A stretch of 64,000 bases of DNA from NCBI GenBank assembly GCA_963731765.1, contig CAVSWS010000039.1, positions 1 through 64,000 on the forward strand. Reading direction: 5' to 3'. The first letter of the stretch is position 1. The number at the start of each line of letters is the position of its first letter. A model generated the notes under the pieces. It saw only the letters and a program-made list of their open reading frames with translations, did not search any database and had not been told where the DNA came from. This DNA is from WHTK01 sp963731765 (lineage in GTDB: Bacteria > Chloroflexota > Dehalococcoidia > DSTF01 > WHTK01). The position numbers were made by a program, and so were the translations under genes. Shown one piece after another: positions 55,154-63,560 of this stretch.

Positions 55154-55204
55154 CAGATAACAGAAGGGCGCCAGGCAAGCGTGTTATCTCCTCTCTGTTA
55201 TCTG
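55154..55204. repeat. Inverted repeat upstream of the LLM oxidoreductase
   Basis: CAGATAACAGA (55154-55164) and its exact reverse complement TCTGTTATCTG (55194-55204), 29 bp apart, with another GTTATCT copy between. It lies 15-65 bp before the ATG at 55219 in an intergenic gap between divergent genes, so it may be an operator or a short dispersed repeat. Confidence 0.5.
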
Positions 55205-55218
55205 TTACCGTCCCCGTC

Positions 55219-56235
55219 ATGCAGGTATACCTACGAGTCTCCCCCTACGCTCCTGTTAACGACGTCATCGCGTTCACGCGGGAGGTCGAACAGGCCGGCT
55301 TCGACGGCATCGGCTACCTCGATTCGCAGATGATCAACCGGGACCTGTTCGTGACCATGGGCCTCGCCGCCGCCGCCACGAGCCGCATCAAACTGATCAC
55401 CGCGGTCACCAACCCTGTGACGCGACACGTCTCCGTGATCGCGAACGCAGCAACGACTGTGGACGACGTGGCGCCAGGCCGGGTGCAGGTCTGGATCGGT
55501 CGCGGCTCCAGCGCGGTGAATCTCGCCGCACTGCCAGAGGCCACGACGAAGCAGATGCGCGAGTCGATCACACAACTGCGGGCGCTGATCGCGGGCGAAT
55601 GGAATGCCATTCCCGGCGTCGAAAGCCGCATGCGAACGGGCGGTCGCCGGATCCCGGTTTACCTCGCGGCGGCGGGCCCGCGCACGACGCGGTTGGCCGG
55701 CGAAGTGGCAGACGGCTTGCTCATGGCCGGCTCGATGGAACCGCGGCGCTGGCAGCAGGCACGAGACCTGGTCACCGAAGGCGCGAAGGCAGCCGGCCGC
55801 AACCCGGCGCAGCTCGGTCTGTGCGTGAGTGTGCTGACCTGTCTCCGGCCTACGCGCGAGGAAGCGCTGCGAGACGCAGGACCGCTGCTCGTGCTGCGAT
55901 TGGACCAGCCGGAATGGCTCGCCGCCCACGGGATCGACGCAGGAGGTATCGGGACGCCGCAGGCGCTGAAGGAGCTCTACCCGGACCCGATGCACACGGA
56001 GGACCAGAGCGCTGCCATCGCTGCGGCAGAAACGGTGCCGGTGGCGCTGCGGCAGCAGATCGCGGACGTTGTCGGCATCATCGGGACGCCGGACGACGCC
56101 ATCGAGTCGCTGCAACGGCTGGCGGCAGCCGGCATCTCGGAGGTCTTCCTGCGCACGGTGGACACGCTGGCGTTTCCAAGCGGCGAGGTCAAGGCCTACG
56201 GCGCCGGTATCGCTGAGGCGGTCCGTAAGCTGTAG
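55219..56235 (+). CDS. LLM-class flavin/F420-dependent oxidoreductase
   Basis: 338-residue bacterial-luciferase-like TIM-barrel oxidoreductase. FTREVEQAGFDGIGYLDSQM, RIKLITAVTNPVTRHVSVIA and GRVQVWIGRGSSAVNLAA are typical; the domain matches 5,10-methylene-H4MPT reductase-like/F420-dependent members more than classic FMN monooxygenases. IPVYLAAAGPRTTRLAGEVA followed by DGLLMAG is the conserved phosphate-binding end. First gene of the oxidative cluster; its stop overlaps a large palindrome. Confidence 0.88.
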   Translation: MQVYLRVSPYAPVNDVIAFTREVEQAGFDGIGYLDSQMINRDLFVTMGLAAAATSRIKLITAVTNPVTRHVSVIANAATTVDDVAPGRVQVWIGRGSSAVNLAALPEATTKQMRESITQLRALIAGEWNAIPGVESRMRTGGRRIPVYLAAAGPRTTRLAGEVADGLLMAGSMEPRRWQQARDLVTEGAKAAGRNPAQLGLCVSVLTCLRPTREEALRDAGPLLVLRLDQPEWLAAHGIDAGGIGTPQALKELYPDPMHTEDQSAAIAAAETVPVALRQQIADVVGIIGTPDDAIESLQRLAAAGISEVFLRTVDTLAFPSGEVKAYGAGIAEAVRKL

Positions 56236-56260
56236 CGGCCCGGCATGCCGGACCGCTACA
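56231..56260. repeat. 30-bp palindrome between convergent genes
   Basis: TGTAGCGG-CCCGGCATGCCGG-A-CCGCTACA pairs over 14 of 15 positions (one C/A mismatch). It overlaps the LLM gene stop and precedes the end of the Rieske oxygenase gene. It is probably a bidirectional terminator and resembles the other TGTAG-start palindromes of this window in style. Confidence 0.6.
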
Positions 56261-56282
56261 GAGAATCTCCTCGCGGCTTCGG

Positions 56283-57575
56283 TTAGCCCGCCGGCGATTC
56301 CACTGTCTGACCGACCGGCACGTCGAAGCGCTCACGCAGCTCCTTCGTGCCCTCCCACCAGTCGACGCTGCGCGGCAGGATGATCAAGCCGGAGCGCTGG
56401 TGGTACGCCTTCGGGTTGTCGACGCCCGGCGGTGTCACGCCCTGCTCCTGCAGTGCCTTCGCCGCCGCGATGTAGCGTCGGCGGGTGCGAATGATCATCT
56501 GGTCGGTAGTGCCCAGGTGCTCGTTCGTGCGGTCCATGATCGGGCCCATCGTTTCGGTCATCGCCATGTCTTGCTGGCGGATGCCCGGGATGCCCGTATA
56601 GCTATCGCCCCGTTTCTGGGCCTCGCGGTCGATCTTGAAGTCGTTCTGCAGGTTCTGCTCGATGCGGAATCGCTCAAACCAGCCGGTGCCGTTCGGGATG
56701 TACTCCCGGCCGAACGTGCCCTGCGCCGCGACTGCCGGCGCGCGCACACCTACCGACCACTCCAGCGTGTTGTAGTCGTCCATCGGCACGTAAGCGAGAA
56801 AACGCGCGTCCTCACCGAGGTTGCTGGCGCCAGGCGGCATGGCGTAGAACGGGAACAACAGGTGGCCGACGCGCCAGTAGGAGGTGTCCTCCTCGGCCGG
56901 GCGGTACATGCCGTAGGACGTGCCGTGGTCCGTCTCCCGCACGCTGAAGTCGCCGTGCATGGACTGCCGCGTGTAGTACGCGAAGGTGCCCGGCTCCGCG
57001 ACGCGCACCCGGTTCGGCGCGCTGTGCAGGAAAGCGGCGTGGATCGTGTCCAGCTCGCCCTCGATGCCCTGCATCCAGTTGTTGGCGCGATAGAGCACGC
57101 TGATCGAGTACTCCTCGTGCATGTTGCCTTCGAGCTCCGGCAGGGGCGGCGGCTCTTCGCGCGGGCCCATGTAGGCCCAGATCACGCCGTAGCGCTCCCG
57201 GCACGGATAAGCCTTCGCGTGAACCTTGCTACGGAAGTTGCTCTCGGCCGGCTCGGAAGGCATGTCGACGCAGGATCCGGTCACGTCGAACTTCCAGCCG
57301 TGGTAGACGCAGCGCAGGCCCTCTTCCTCGTTACGCCCAAAGAACATCGAAGCGCCGCGGTGGGGGCAGGCGTTCTGCATCAGCCCGACCGCGCCCGAGG
57401 TGACTCGGAACGCGATCAGCTCTTCGCCGAGGAGCTTGATGCGCACCGGCGGGCAATCCGGGCTCGGGAGCTCGTCGGCGCGCACGGCTGGTATCCAGTA
57501 CTGCCGCATCATCTCGCCCATAGGCGTGCCGGGGCCGACGCGCGACAGGAGCTCGTTGTCTTGCTGACTGAGCAT
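56283..57575 (-). CDS. Rieske aromatic ring-hydroxylating oxygenase, alpha subunit
   Basis: 430-residue phthalate-dioxygenase-like oxygenase. Rieske ligands CPHRGASMFFGR and CVYHGWKFDVTG (CxH-CxxH) are near residues 70-95. The mononuclear iron site is QGIEGELDTIHAAFLHSA (Asp bridge, DxxHx4H) near 185. DMPSEPAESNFRSKVHAKAY follows the Rieske domain as in phthalate 4,5-dioxygenase/LigXa-type enzymes. MLSQQDNELLSRVGPGTPMG is the likely start. It needs a reductase not seen here. Tandem with a paralogue 65 bp upstream. Confidence 0.93.
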   Translation of the reverse strand: MLSQQDNELLSRVGPGTPMGEMMRQYWIPAVRADELPSPDCPPVRIKLLGEELIAFRVTSGAVGLMQNACPHRGASMFFGRNEEEGLRCVYHGWKFDVTGSCVDMPSEPAESNFRSKVHAKAYPCRERYGVIWAYMGPREEPPPLPELEGNMHEEYSISVLYRANNWMQGIEGELDTIHAAFLHSAPNRVRVAEPGTFAYYTRQSMHGDFSVRETDHGTSYGMYRPAEEDTSYWRVGHLLFPFYAMPPGASNLGEDARFLAYVPMDDYNTLEWSVGVRAPAVAAQGTFGREYIPNGTGWFERFRIEQNLQNDFKIDREAQKRGDSYTGIPGIRQQDMAMTETMGPIMDRTNEHLGTTDQMIIRTRRRYIAAAKALQEQGVTPPGVDNPKAYHQRSGLIILPRSVDWWEGTKELRERFDVPVGQTVESPAG

Positions 57576-57639
57576 GTCCTTCTCCCTTCGGAATTTCGAC
57601 ACCCCCGCTAGGGCAGGGGGCTGCGCCGATTCTGTCGCG

Positions 57640-58893
57640 CTACGCCTGTGCCTTGACCGCGATGGGCTGCTTGCGGTGGTCCGCGTAGTCCGCCTGCCAG
57701 ATCGGCACCATCTCCGGCTGGTCCGTGACGATGTCGACCGGACGCACGCGGAACAGCGAGGCGTCCTTGAGGATCGGCGGCTCGATGCCTTCCTGCAGCT
57801 GTCGCGCCATCTTCATCAGGGCTCGGCGCATGTAGATCACGGCAAGGTCGGTCGTGCCGAGGTGCTCGGCCGTACGGTCCATGATCTTGCCCATCGTGTC
57901 GGTGACCATGGCGTCCTGGATGCGATTGCCGCGCAGGCCCGTGTAGTTATGCGTCTTCTGCATCTCGCGGTCGATCAGGTAATCGTTGTCGGAGTTCGCC
58001 TTCTGGCGCCACGTGCCCGGAATGAGTTCGACGTACTCGTTGTCGGGCGAGCCGGCGGCCGCGCGATACCCTGGCGGCGAGACCGTGAACCACCAGCAGG
58101 TCTCGTCGTCGCGCGGCACCACGAAGATGCCGGAGCCGTCCCATGTCGCCGAAGGGATCGAAGTGAAGGTCGGCAGCACGAAGGGCGTCATGCGCCAGTA
58201 GAAGCGACCTTCCGGGTTGTCCCTCGTGTTGCGACGGCCGCCGTAAATGAACCCGAAGTCCGTCTCCTGGATCTGGAGCAGCGGGCCTTCGTCAGGGTTG
58301 ATGCCGCGGTTCATGCCCACGCTAGAGAAGGTGCGGTGCAGGAAGCCGATGTGAGCCGTATCGATGTTGCCTTCGACGCTCTGGGTGTAGTTGGCATCCT
58401 GCTGCCACTTGTAGACCTTGAGGTTGGGCAGGTCGCGCGTCGTCCACTCGTATACCGGCAGGCCGGGCTGCTTCTCCGGCGGCCCCATGTAGATCCAGAT
58501 GATGCCGGCGTGCTCGGCGCCTGCATAGGCGCGGATGCGCACCTTGTTCTTGAAGTTGCTCTCGGCCGGTTCAGACGGCATGTCGACGCAGGCGCCGCTG
58601 ACATCGAACTTCCAGCCGTGGTAGACGCAGCGCAGCCCTTCTTCCTCGTTGCGACCGAAGAACATCGAGGCGCCGCGGTGGGGGCATGCCTGCGCGAAGA
58701 ACCCGACCTTGCCTGCCGTATCCCGGAAGGCGACGAGGTCCTCGCCAAGGACGCGGATGCGCACGGGCGGGCAGTCCCCCTCCGGAAGCTCTTCCGGCAG
58801 CATCACTGGCTGCCAGAAGCGACGAAACAGGTCGCCCATGGCAGTGCCGGGACCGGTGCGGGTAAGAAGCTCGTTGTCCTGGGCGCTGAGCAT
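57640..58893 (-). CDS. Rieske aromatic ring-hydroxylating oxygenase, alpha subunit (paralogue)
   Basis: 417 residues, same architecture as the next gene: MLSAQDNELLTRTGPGTAMG start, CPHRGASMFFGR and CVYHGWKFDVSG Rieske ligands, QSVEGNIDTAHIGFLHRTF mononuclear site. The two proteins are near identical across the Rieske domain but diverge in the catalytic domain, implying different substrates after duplication. First gene of the pair. Confidence 0.93.
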   Translation of the reverse strand: MLSAQDNELLTRTGPGTAMGDLFRRFWQPVMLPEELPEGDCPPVRIRVLGEDLVAFRDTAGKVGFFAQACPHRGASMFFGRNEEEGLRCVYHGWKFDVSGACVDMPSEPAESNFKNKVRIRAYAGAEHAGIIWIYMGPPEKQPGLPVYEWTTRDLPNLKVYKWQQDANYTQSVEGNIDTAHIGFLHRTFSSVGMNRGINPDEGPLLQIQETDFGFIYGGRRNTRDNPEGRFYWRMTPFVLPTFTSIPSATWDGSGIFVVPRDDETCWWFTVSPPGYRAAAGSPDNEYVELIPGTWRQKANSDNDYLIDREMQKTHNYTGLRGNRIQDAMVTDTMGKIMDRTAEHLGTTDLAVIYMRRALMKMARQLQEGIEPPILKDASLFRVRPVDIVTDQPEMVPIWQADYADHRKQPIAVKAQA

Positions 58894-59014
58894 CGATAGT
58901 CCTCCTGAGGGTGGTGGTTGCGAGTCAGTCGTATCTTAACGTAAACGAGAGGGCGCGCCACGGCAACCGGTCACGGACATCCGCGCCACGATATTCGCAG
59001 AATCCCTCGGCGTC

Positions 59015-59584
59015 CTATCGCCTCGTTGGATGCGAGGAGGGCCATGTGAACTCGAAGACCCATTCCTCGCCGTCGACAGGGTCTATCTGGCTACCGACAC
59101 GCATAAATCCAAGCTTTGCGGCCATGCGGAGAGACGGTTCGTTCCCAGGCGAGACACTGACTACAAAGGTCTCGATGCCGTGGTGCTGATTGGCCCATGA
59201 CATCATCCCCATCGCTGCTTCGGAGGCATACCCGTGTCGGCGGAACTGAGGGAAGATCCTGTATCCGAGTTCGGCGCGGCCAAGCTCATCCGGCCGGCCA
59301 TGAAAGTTGATTATCCCGACTACCCGTTGTTCTTCGTTGACGATAGCCCGCAAGAGCCACTCCGCCGTGTCCGGCTCCTCGTCCATTTGCGCCAGTCGCG
59401 TTTCCAAACGTCGTCGGGTCTCACTGTCGGGCCAGTTATGCGGCAATGACGCACCGAGGATCGCCGCAGCCTCGGCGTCGCGCCCTTCCAGCGACGCTTT
59501 CATAAACGACGGCGACATCCAGACCAACCGAAGTCGCGTCGTTTCGATCGCTAGATAGGCACCCGGCAAGCTGTCGTCGCACAT
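59015..59584 (-). CDS. RimJ/RimL-type GNAT acetyltransferase
   Basis: 189 residues from MCDDSLPGAYLAIETTRLRL; the longer frame to 59803 is antisense to the DDN-like gene and was trimmed. The block VNEEQRVVGIINFHGRPDEL, then GYRIFPQFRRHGYASEAAMG (acetyl-CoA loop) and VSPGNEPSLRMAAKLGFMRV, is typical of the RimJ/RimL (Acetyltransf_3) branch. Divergent from the DDN-like gene; they overlap little or not at all. Substrate unknown. Confidence 0.86.
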   Translation of the reverse strand: MCDDSLPGAYLAIETTRLRLVWMSPSFMKASLEGRDAEAAAILGASLPHNWPDSETRRRLETRLAQMDEEPDTAEWLLRAIVNEEQRVVGIINFHGRPDELGRAELGYRIFPQFRRHGYASEAAMGMMSWANQHHGIETFVVSVSPGNEPSLRMAAKLGFMRVGSQIDPVDGEEWVFEFTWPSSHPTRR

Positions 59585-59675
59585 GGCAATCACGTCGAGA
59601 GAGTCTAGCGCTACGAAGTGCTCCAAACGCTGCACTGGGATGCCTATGATGGGCACAAAGAAGACGGAGGTACTC

Positions 59676-60041
59676 ATGGACGCAGCAGTGAAGGAAGCCC
59701 TCAGCAAGGGCGGCACAATCGACATCACCACGACCGGTCGCAAGTCCGGGGAGCCGCGGCGCATCGAGATTGCGTTCCATGCCATCAACGGCCACGTGTA
59801 CATCTCCGGCTACCCGCGTCCTCAGAAGCGACGCTGGCTGATGAACCTGGAGGCCCATCCCGACTTCACTTTCCACCTCAAGGAGAGCGTCAAGGCCGAC
59901 CTTCCCGCCACGGCACGTCCCATTAACGACCCGACGGAGCGGCGTAACGTCCTCGCCGAGGTCTCGAAGAACTGGGGTCGAGACGACCTCGACACGATGG
60001 TTGAGCAGTCGCCTCTCGTCGAGGTGACGTTCCGGGAGTAG
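59676..60041 (+). CDS. Deazaflavin (F420)-dependent nitroreductase family protein
   Basis: 121 residues of the split-barrel DDN/FDOR family that uses F420 or flavin. MDAAVKEALSKGGTIDITTT then GRKSGEPRRIEI carries the TxGRKSGxPR cofactor motif; RPQKRRWLMNLEAHPDFTFH is the second conserved block. ATG 59676 is chosen because GGAGG lies ten bases before it; 59649 is an alternative. Together with two LLM proteins it suggests use of F420. Confidence 0.87.
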   Translation: MDAAVKEALSKGGTIDITTTGRKSGEPRRIEIAFHAINGHVYISGYPRPQKRRWLMNLEAHPDFTFHLKESVKADLPATARPINDPTERRNVLAEVSKNWGRDDLDTMVEQSPLVEVTFRE

Positions 60042-60081
60042 TGTCTGCTCTCCGGCGGGTCGCAAGAGACGGGCGCATCTC

Positions 60082-60990
60082 CTAGGTGGATTCGGGAAGC
60101 AAGGGCGTCGCGCTTTGGCGCCGGTGCCCCCAGATGCTGGGCGCACGATGGAGTTGCGCTCCCCAGACGGAGTCATCGATCTCCCTCGCCCCGAAGCCAT
60201 ACTCGACCTCGAAGCCGGATGGAGTCTCCATATAGAACGACACCATATGGTCGTTCGTGTGGCGGCCCAGGCTCATCGCGATTGGGACACGCCTATCCTG
60301 GCAGAGGTAGTGGGTGATGCCGACATCGTCCAGGCTGCGCAGCTGGAGCATGAAGTGCATTAGACGCTTTGGAGACTCCCACTGGAAGAAAGCGACCGAG
60401 TGGTGACGCGGGTTGCAATGGAGAAACACGACGCGTTCTTCTTCCTTGGACGTGTCTTCATACTCGATGAAATCACTGATCAGGAGACCCAGACCGTCCC
60501 GATAGAAGTTGAGACTGGCATGGTAGTCGGTCACGGCGATCACGTAGTGACCTAGTCCCATACTGCCAGTCTCAAAACCGCCGATCGCGCGTGGAGATTG
60601 GAAGGGGCGCTCGAATTCGATCAGCGGGCCATAGTAGACCTCATTCGCAATGCCGTCAGGGTCCTGCACCTTTATCAGACCCATCACTCGACGCTCCCTC
60701 GCCTCCGCTGCGCTCGCCCAGGCGACTTTGACCCCCTGCGACTCAAGCTGAGCAGCAATCTGCCTCAAAGAAGGTTCATCCTGCGTCTCCCAACCCGCAT
60801 AGAGGATGTCGTCGGAGCCATTCGGGTGGAGGGCAAATCGGTGGTGGTTCTCATCCATCCGCAAATAGAGCGTGCCATCAGGATCCGTACCGGCGGACTG
60901 AAGGCCAAGGACGTTAGTTGCGAAATCCTGCCACGCAGCGATGTCGCTGACGCCGATCCCGAGATATCCAAGTTGTGTGACTCTACTCAT
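60082..60990 (-). CDS. Type I extradiol dioxygenase (VOC/BphC-like)
   Basis: 302 residues with two VOC modules, like 2,3-dihydroxybiphenyl 1,2-dioxygenase. RVTQLGYLGIGVSDIAAWQD is module 1. Module 2 carries the Fe(II) ligands: His in GLGHYVIAVTDYHASLNFYR, His in FLHCNPRHHSVAFFQ, Glu in FYMETPSGFEVEYGFG. It would cleave a catechol-type ring next to a hydroxyl group, a natural step after Rieske hydroxylation. Start MSRVTQ at 60990; the longer frame is less likely. Confidence 0.92.
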   Translation of the reverse strand: MSRVTQLGYLGIGVSDIAAWQDFATNVLGLQSAGTDPDGTLYLRMDENHHRFALHPNGSDDILYAGWETQDEPSLRQIAAQLESQGVKVAWASAAEARERRVMGLIKVQDPDGIANEVYYGPLIEFERPFQSPRAIGGFETGSMGLGHYVIAVTDYHASLNFYRDGLGLLISDFIEYEDTSKEEERVVFLHCNPRHHSVAFFQWESPKRLMHFMLQLRSLDDVGITHYLCQDRRVPIAMSLGRHTNDHMVSFYMETPSGFEVEYGFGAREIDDSVWGAQLHRAPSIWGHRRQSATPLLPEST

Positions 60991-61122
60991 CCTCGCGTTG
61001 CCTCTCCTGGATTTGGAACGAATTATCATGAAGCAGCCTATCAGGGGCTACGATCACTGTGACAGGAAGCCCGCTAGTATCAGACGCCAGAGCATCCTGG
61101 CATTCCCTAGAAAGCCCTCACA

Positions 61123-61965
61123 ATGAAACTCGGCATCAACCTGCCCACCCGGCGTGCCAACGGCGAAGCTCAGACCGCCCAGGAGATCATGGCCCGCGCC
61201 GCCATGCTGGAGCGTCTCGGCTACGACGCCATCTACATGGGCGAATCCATCGGCCGCAACGAGTTCGCCGGCTACGACTCCATGGCGCTGATTGCGGCGG
61301 CCGCCGCCGGTACGACGCGCGTCGAAATCGGCACATGCGTCGTCCAGGTGCCGCATCGCTCGCCCGTCGAGCTCGCGGTTCGCCTGCAGACCCTGTACGG
61401 GCTCAGCGGCGGCCGCTTCGTCGCAGGCCTCGGCTCCGGCTCGACGCCGAAGGACTTCGAGGCCACCGGCACCAGCTTCGCCGACCGCTTCAAACTCCTG
61501 CGCGACAACACCGCAAAAATCAAGCGCCTGCTCAACGGCGAGACCGTAGACAACGTCAACATCCACCCCTGGCCCAACGTGCAGGGCAAGGTACCGATCG
61601 TCCTCGCCGCCGGCATCAGCGACCGGTGGATCAAGCGCGCTGCCGAGCAGTACGAGGGCTGGATGGCGTCCGGCTTCAGCGGCCTCGCCTTCCTGCGCCA
61701 GGGCGCGCAGCGTTATCGAGACCTCGGCGGCACGGGCCGGCTGATCTGCGCCACGGTGAACGTCAACCTGCGCGCGCCGTACGAAGAGCTGGACGAATCG
61801 GGGCGCTTCAACCTGATCTGCCCGCCCGAGGAGGCTGCCGCCCGTCTGCAGCGACTGGCCGATTGCGGCTACGACACGATCATCGTGACCCGCCTTGACT
61901 ACGCCAACGAGGACTGGCCGGAAGCCGATTTGGCGGAGCTCCGCTCACTGCTGCCTCGCGATTAG
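61123..61965 (+). CDS. LLM-class flavin/F420-dependent oxidoreductase
   Basis: 280-residue luciferase-like TIM barrel. MKLGINLPTRRANGEAQTAQ start, RVEIGTCVVQVPHRSPVELA then LQTLYGLSGGRFVAGLGSGS are typical; IVLAAGISDRWIKRAAEQYE is the C-terminal phosphate region. Only about 43% of residues align by eye with the LLM protein at 55.2 kb in key blocks, so it is a distinct paralogue. Same strand and order as the EthD and DinB genes. Confidence 0.87.
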   Translation: MKLGINLPTRRANGEAQTAQEIMARAAMLERLGYDAIYMGESIGRNEFAGYDSMALIAAAAAGTTRVEIGTCVVQVPHRSPVELAVRLQTLYGLSGGRFVAGLGSGSTPKDFEATGTSFADRFKLLRDNTAKIKRLLNGETVDNVNIHPWPNVQGKVPIVLAAGISDRWIKRAAEQYEGWMASGFSGLAFLRQGAQRYRDLGGTGRLICATVNVNLRAPYEELDESGRFNLICPPEEAAARLQRLADCGYDTIIVTRLDYANEDWPEADLAELRSLLPRD

Positions 61966-62084
61966 CCGGGCTCAGCAACGAGCAATTGCCCTTCTGCCTG
62001 ATTGCCTGACTGCTCGATTGCAGGCACCATCACGACACACGAAGCTGACCCCATCGGTGGGATGTAGCCCCTCGGAGGCACGAC

Positions 62085-63005
62085 ATGATTAAGGTCGCGG
62101 CGCCGGCCCTGAAGAACCCGGACAACCGCACGATGGCGGAGTTTCAGAACTACTGGGCCGAGAGCCACGGCCCGTTGTTCTCGAACACCAAGCACCTCCG
62201 TCGTTATGTCCAGCATCTCACCTTGCCCGAGGCCCACAACGGCGAGCCGAAGCCCACCTACGATGGCGTCTCGCTCTTCTGGTACGACGACCTTGAGACG
62301 CAGCTCAATCCGCCTCAGGACGCCCAGGCCGTGGCGCTTCGGAATGCCGTCCGCTCGGACGATGCGCAGCTGTTCGACCGTATCCCGGGCTGGCCCACGC
62401 ATCACAAGCGCGCCTCCGTTGCCGCCGAGGAGATCGTGATCAAGGACGGTCCGACAACACCGTCGATGGTGAAGACGATTACTTTCGCCTCCCGCTTGCC
62501 CGGCCTGACGCTCGACGAATTCTTTGGCCACTGGCGAGACGTGCACGGTTCCCTGTGCGCTCGTATCCCGGCCGTTCGCCGTTATGTACAGAACCACGGC
62601 ATCCGAGAGGCTTACTCGAAGCGCGACATGACGCACGACGGCTGGGCCGAGATCTGGTTCGACAGCCTGGAGGCGATGTGGCAGGCCCAGCAGTCGCCCG
62701 AGTGGGCCGAGCTGCGCGCCGACGGCGACACCCTGTTCACTCGCGTGATGGGAGTCGGCGTGGCGCAGGAGTTGGTACAGAAGGAAATCGACGTCCCGGT
62801 ACGCCACTGGGGTGCCATCGAGATGAGCGAAGACGAGATCCGCGACAAGCTACGGGAGCAGGGCTATACCTCCCTGGCGTCGGACCGGGACGGCCCCCGC
62901 AAGCTCAAGGCCGCGGACGAGGCGGGCGCTCTGTGCGTCTGGACCTGGGAGCACATCGTCACCATCGACGAGTCAGCACTGGACATCCGGCCGGAGCGGA
63001 GGTAG
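62085..63005 (+). CDS. Double EthD-domain protein
   Basis: 306 residues holding two EthD/dimeric alpha-beta barrel modules. Module 1 (about 1-120): MAEFQNYWAESHGPLFSNTK and LRRYVQHLTLP; module 2 (about 125-235): LDEFFGHWRDVHGSLCARIP and VRRYVQNHGIRE. The W-x-x-x-H-G-x-L motif recurs in both. The last 65 residues form a short helical tail. EthD domains occur in ether-degradation and polyketide/aromatic-modifying proteins, so a catabolic role fits. RBS CGGAGG lies nine bases before the ATG. Confidence 0.85.
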   Translation: MIKVAAPALKNPDNRTMAEFQNYWAESHGPLFSNTKHLRRYVQHLTLPEAHNGEPKPTYDGVSLFWYDDLETQLNPPQDAQAVALRNAVRSDDAQLFDRIPGWPTHHKRASVAAEEIVIKDGPTTPSMVKTITFASRLPGLTLDEFFGHWRDVHGSLCARIPAVRRYVQNHGIREAYSKRDMTHDGWAEIWFDSLEAMWQAQQSPEWAELRADGDTLFTRVMGVGVAQELVQKEIDVPVRHWGAIEMSEDEIRDKLREQGYTSLASDRDGPRKLKAADEAGALCVWTWEHIVTIDESALDIRPERR

Positions 63006-63011
63006 CGGCTG

Positions 63012-63533
63012 ATGAGTGCCGAGCAGTTCAAAACGCTGCTGCAGTACAACCGGTGGGCGAATCGTCTTGTCCTGGATAAGACTGCCCTCGTCTCACCGGA
63101 GGACTACTTTGCACCGGTGCCGGGGCTCAGCTTCGGGAACCTGCATGCAACGCTGGTGCATGCCCTCGTGGCCGAGATTATCTGGCTGGCTCGATGGCGA
63201 GGTGAGCTGCCACCAGCGGAGATCAAGGACGTTAGTCTCTCCGACCGCCTCGCTGTCGAGTTCATTGGATCGTTCGATGCCCTGGTGACGCTGTGGCAGT
63301 CCGAGGACGCGAAGCTCGTGCAGTTCATCGAGGCGCTGACAGACGGGAAAGTCGATCGACCACTGACCTATCAGACGCTGACCGGCGAGCCTTACGAGCA
63401 ACCGTTATGGGAGCTCATGGCCCATTTCGTGAACCACGGAACCCAGTTCCGCTCCGAAGCATCGGTACGTCTGTCGCAGCTCGGCCTTTCGCCCGGCAAC
63501 CTCGATCTGGTCATCTTTCTGCGGCAGCGCTAG
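63012..63533 (+). CDS. DinB family protein
   Basis: 173-residue DinB-like protein. NRWANRLVLDKTALVSPEDY and NLHATLVHALVAEIIWLARW supply the first His; LMAHFVNHGTQFRSEASVRL the later HxxxH-type pair. Only 6 bp after the EthD gene, so cotranscribed. This is the fourth DinB protein in the window; thiol-linked detoxification within the cluster is possible. Confidence 0.87.
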   Translation: MSAEQFKTLLQYNRWANRLVLDKTALVSPEDYFAPVPGLSFGNLHATLVHALVAEIIWLARWRGELPPAEIKDVSLSDRLAVEFIGSFDALVTLWQSEDAKLVQFIEALTDGKVDRPLTYQTLTGEPYEQPLWELMAHFVNHGTQFRSEASVRLSQLGLSPGNLDLVIFLRQR

Positions 63534-63560
63534 ACAATCGATGCCGTGCGCGATGCCCGC

